64,000 bases of DNA from Parabacteroides sp. Marseille-P3160. Its GTDB lineage: Bacteria > Bacteroidota > Bacteroidia > Bacteroidales > Tannerellaceae. Made by a program: the position numbers and the translations under genes. Below the pieces are notes generated by a model. The model worked only from the letters and a program-made list of their open reading frames with translations. It ran no database searches and was not told the origin of the DNA. The DNA lies in NCBI RefSeq assembly GCF_900162725.1, contig NZ_LT799418.1:454699-518698 (forward strand), read 5' to 3'. Positions 63,031 through 64,000 of this stretch are shown piece by piece (positions within the stretch are counted from its first letter, which is position 1; the number at the start of each line of letters is the position of its first letter).

Positions 63031-63915
63031 TTATTTTTCGTAATATAAATGATGGATGATGCCGTCGGCAAGGCCTACTTTAGGTACATATATCCGGTCT
63101 ATTTTGCAAATCTTGCTGATCGTGGAAAAGATTTTCAGCGCCGGAACGATCACATCCGCCCGGTAGTATTTCAGTTGATAATTGAGGATCCGCTCTTCGT
63201 AACTCATTTCCTTCAATGTCTGATAAAGGATCTTGAGCTCCGTATACCCGATCGGTTCGTTTTCCCTTTTGCCCAGTAGCTTGTGCACTTTGTTGATATT
63301 GCCTCCCGAAGCGATGATACTCATCGGATAATACCCTTTGTAGACTTCCTTCAGCCATTCCTTAAAACGTTTTTTTTCCATCTTCTCTACCTTGTCTGCC
63401 AGCATGCGTACCGTTCCGATTTGGAAGGACTCTGACATAATTTTCTGATGGTTGCTGTAAAGTATGATCTCCGTGCTTCCCCCGCCTACATCCACATAAA
63501 GGTAATTCCGTTCCTGGTCCATCATCTGGTCTAGTCTTCCGGCTTCATAGATGATGTCTCCTTCTTCCCGGCCGTTAATGATCTCGATCTCGATCCCGCA
63601 AAGCTCTTTGATCTTACTGACGACTTCAGCCCCGTTGGAGGCATCCCGCATGGCGCTGGTGGCGCAAGCGCGGTATTTGCTGACACCATAGGCTCGCATG
63701 ATATGGATGAAGCCGGTTAAGGCGTCTTCCAGGCGTTGCCGTTTTTTTTCACTGATCTTTCCTTCATCGAACACATCTTCCCCCAAACGAATCGGGACTC
63801 TGAGAAAGGCTGTTTTCTTAAACTCCGTCGTGGACGCATTCTGGTCTATATCGTTAATCAACAGTCGGATCGCATTGGATCCGATATCAATCGCTGCATA
63901 CGTTTCCGTTTTCAT
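63031..63915 (-). CDS. Ppx/GppA-family exopolyphosphatase
   Basis: A 294-aa Ppx/GppA phosphatase of the ASKHA fold. The N terminus AAIDIGSNAIRLLINDI is the phosphate-1 loop, YRACATSAMRDASNG and YVDVGGGSTEIILY the other two, and SIIASGGNINKVHKLL completes the site. It is the short form without the HD extension. Members hydrolyse polyphosphate or pppGpp. It overlaps the 3' end of a probable ppk gene upstream, which supports a polyphosphate role. Confidence 0.93.
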   Translation of the reverse strand: MKTETYAAIDIGSNAIRLLINDIDQNASTTEFKKTAFLRVPIRLGEDVFDEGKISEKKRQRLEDALTGFIHIMRAYGVSKYRACATSAMRDASNGAEVVSKIKELCGIEIEIINGREEGDIIYEAGRLDQMMDQERNYLYVDVGGGSTEIILYSNHQKIMSESFQIGTVRMLADKVEKMEKKRFKEWLKEVYKGYYPMSIIASGGNINKVHKLLGKRENEPIGYTELKILYQTLKEMSYEERILNYQLKYYRADVIVPALKIFSTISKICKIDRIYVPKVGLADGIIHHLYYEK

Positions 63916-64000
63916 GGGCTATGTCTTTATAAAAATCGTATAATACAACCTGCGAACGACAGGGTGTTTCTCCATTCTGTCGGTAATTGTTTTTACCGAA
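63887..64000 (-). CDS. Partial gene, probable polyphosphate kinase C terminus
   Basis: An open frame enters from the right edge and reads FGKNNYRQNGETPC, RSQVVLYDFYKDIA, then HENGNVCSD and stop at 63887. It overlaps the ppx start by 29 bp. The pattern RSQxxLYDxY and the adjoining Ppx suggest the end of PPK1, which commonly neighbours ppx in Bacteroidales. Only 37 residues are visible, so the call is tentative; the frame could also be chance. Confidence 0.45.
   Translation of the reverse strand, partial: FGKNNYRQNGETPCRSQVVLYDFYKDIAHENGNVCSD

Overview
The window looks like chromosome from a gut or host-associated Bacteroidales bacterium, probably close to Parabacteroides/Bacteroides. Evidence: two SusC/SusD pairs, a hybrid two-component regulator, a FecIR-type sigma/anti-sigma pair, an S46 dipeptidyl-peptidase, a GH97 enzyme, and repeated promoter boxes of the Bacteroidetes form TTG-N19/21-TAnnTTTG. 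The species cannot be fixed from sequence reading alone. No rRNA, tRNA or complete insertion sequence was recognised.

Layout. 1-2206: the end of a type II-C-like CRISPR array (47-bp repeats, 29-30-bp spacers) continuing past the left edge; a four-spacer block is tandemly amplified and each repeat carries a good minus-strand promoter. 2207-2834: no credible gene, but a cluster of GATC-centred palindromes. 2835-11064: PUL 1, with ECF sigma factor, FecR anti-sigma factor, SusC with an STN signalling domain, SusD and a secreted TIM-barrel isomerase-like protein. 11213-23241: higher-GC housekeeping block with queA, an Smr/CYTH/S46-peptidase operon, a zeta-like kinase with a previously uncalled 56-aa partner, hemW, an EF-G2-like factor, a lipoprotein and a CCA-adding enzyme. 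23287-28763: small envelope/stress proteins (YtxH-like, esterase, lipoproteins, GlsB/YeaQ-like), a large outer-membrane barrel protein with a degenerate kinase-like motif, and a 45-aa basic protein. 28993-41094: relA-type synthetase with a broken hydrolase site, DUF4301 protein, glutamate formimidoyltransferase, a complete RND efflux operon and cobQ. 41533-52481: PUL 2, with GH2, SusC/SusD, a decapitated GH20, a heparinase II/III-like lyase and a GH88 unsaturated glucuronyl hydrolase; the combination points to a uronic-acid and hexosamine-containing polysaccharide such as a glycosaminoglycan. 52748-56355: siderophore-type TonB receptor and PepSY reductase-like protein. 56441-60463: hybrid two-component regulator, divergent from a GH97 glycosidase (60670-62682). 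63031-64000: Ppx/GppA phosphatase and the 3' end of what is probably ppk.

How it fits together. PUL 1 should be switched on by SusC-to-FecR-to-sigma signalling, because its SusC carries the STN domain. PUL 2 has a SusC without STN and a pair of 22-bp-spaced direct repeats upstream, the pattern expected for control by a hybrid two-component regulator such as the one at 56441-60463. Starvation-linked functions (RelA, EF-G2-like factor, polyphosphatase) also occur here, though in separate transcription units.

Most interesting items: the CRISPR array with a promoter in every repeat and duplicated spacer blocks, the zeta-like kinase/small-protein pair, the outer-membrane kinase-like/barrel protein with its neighbouring stress cluster, the paired direct repeats at PUL 2, and the intergenic palindrome families.
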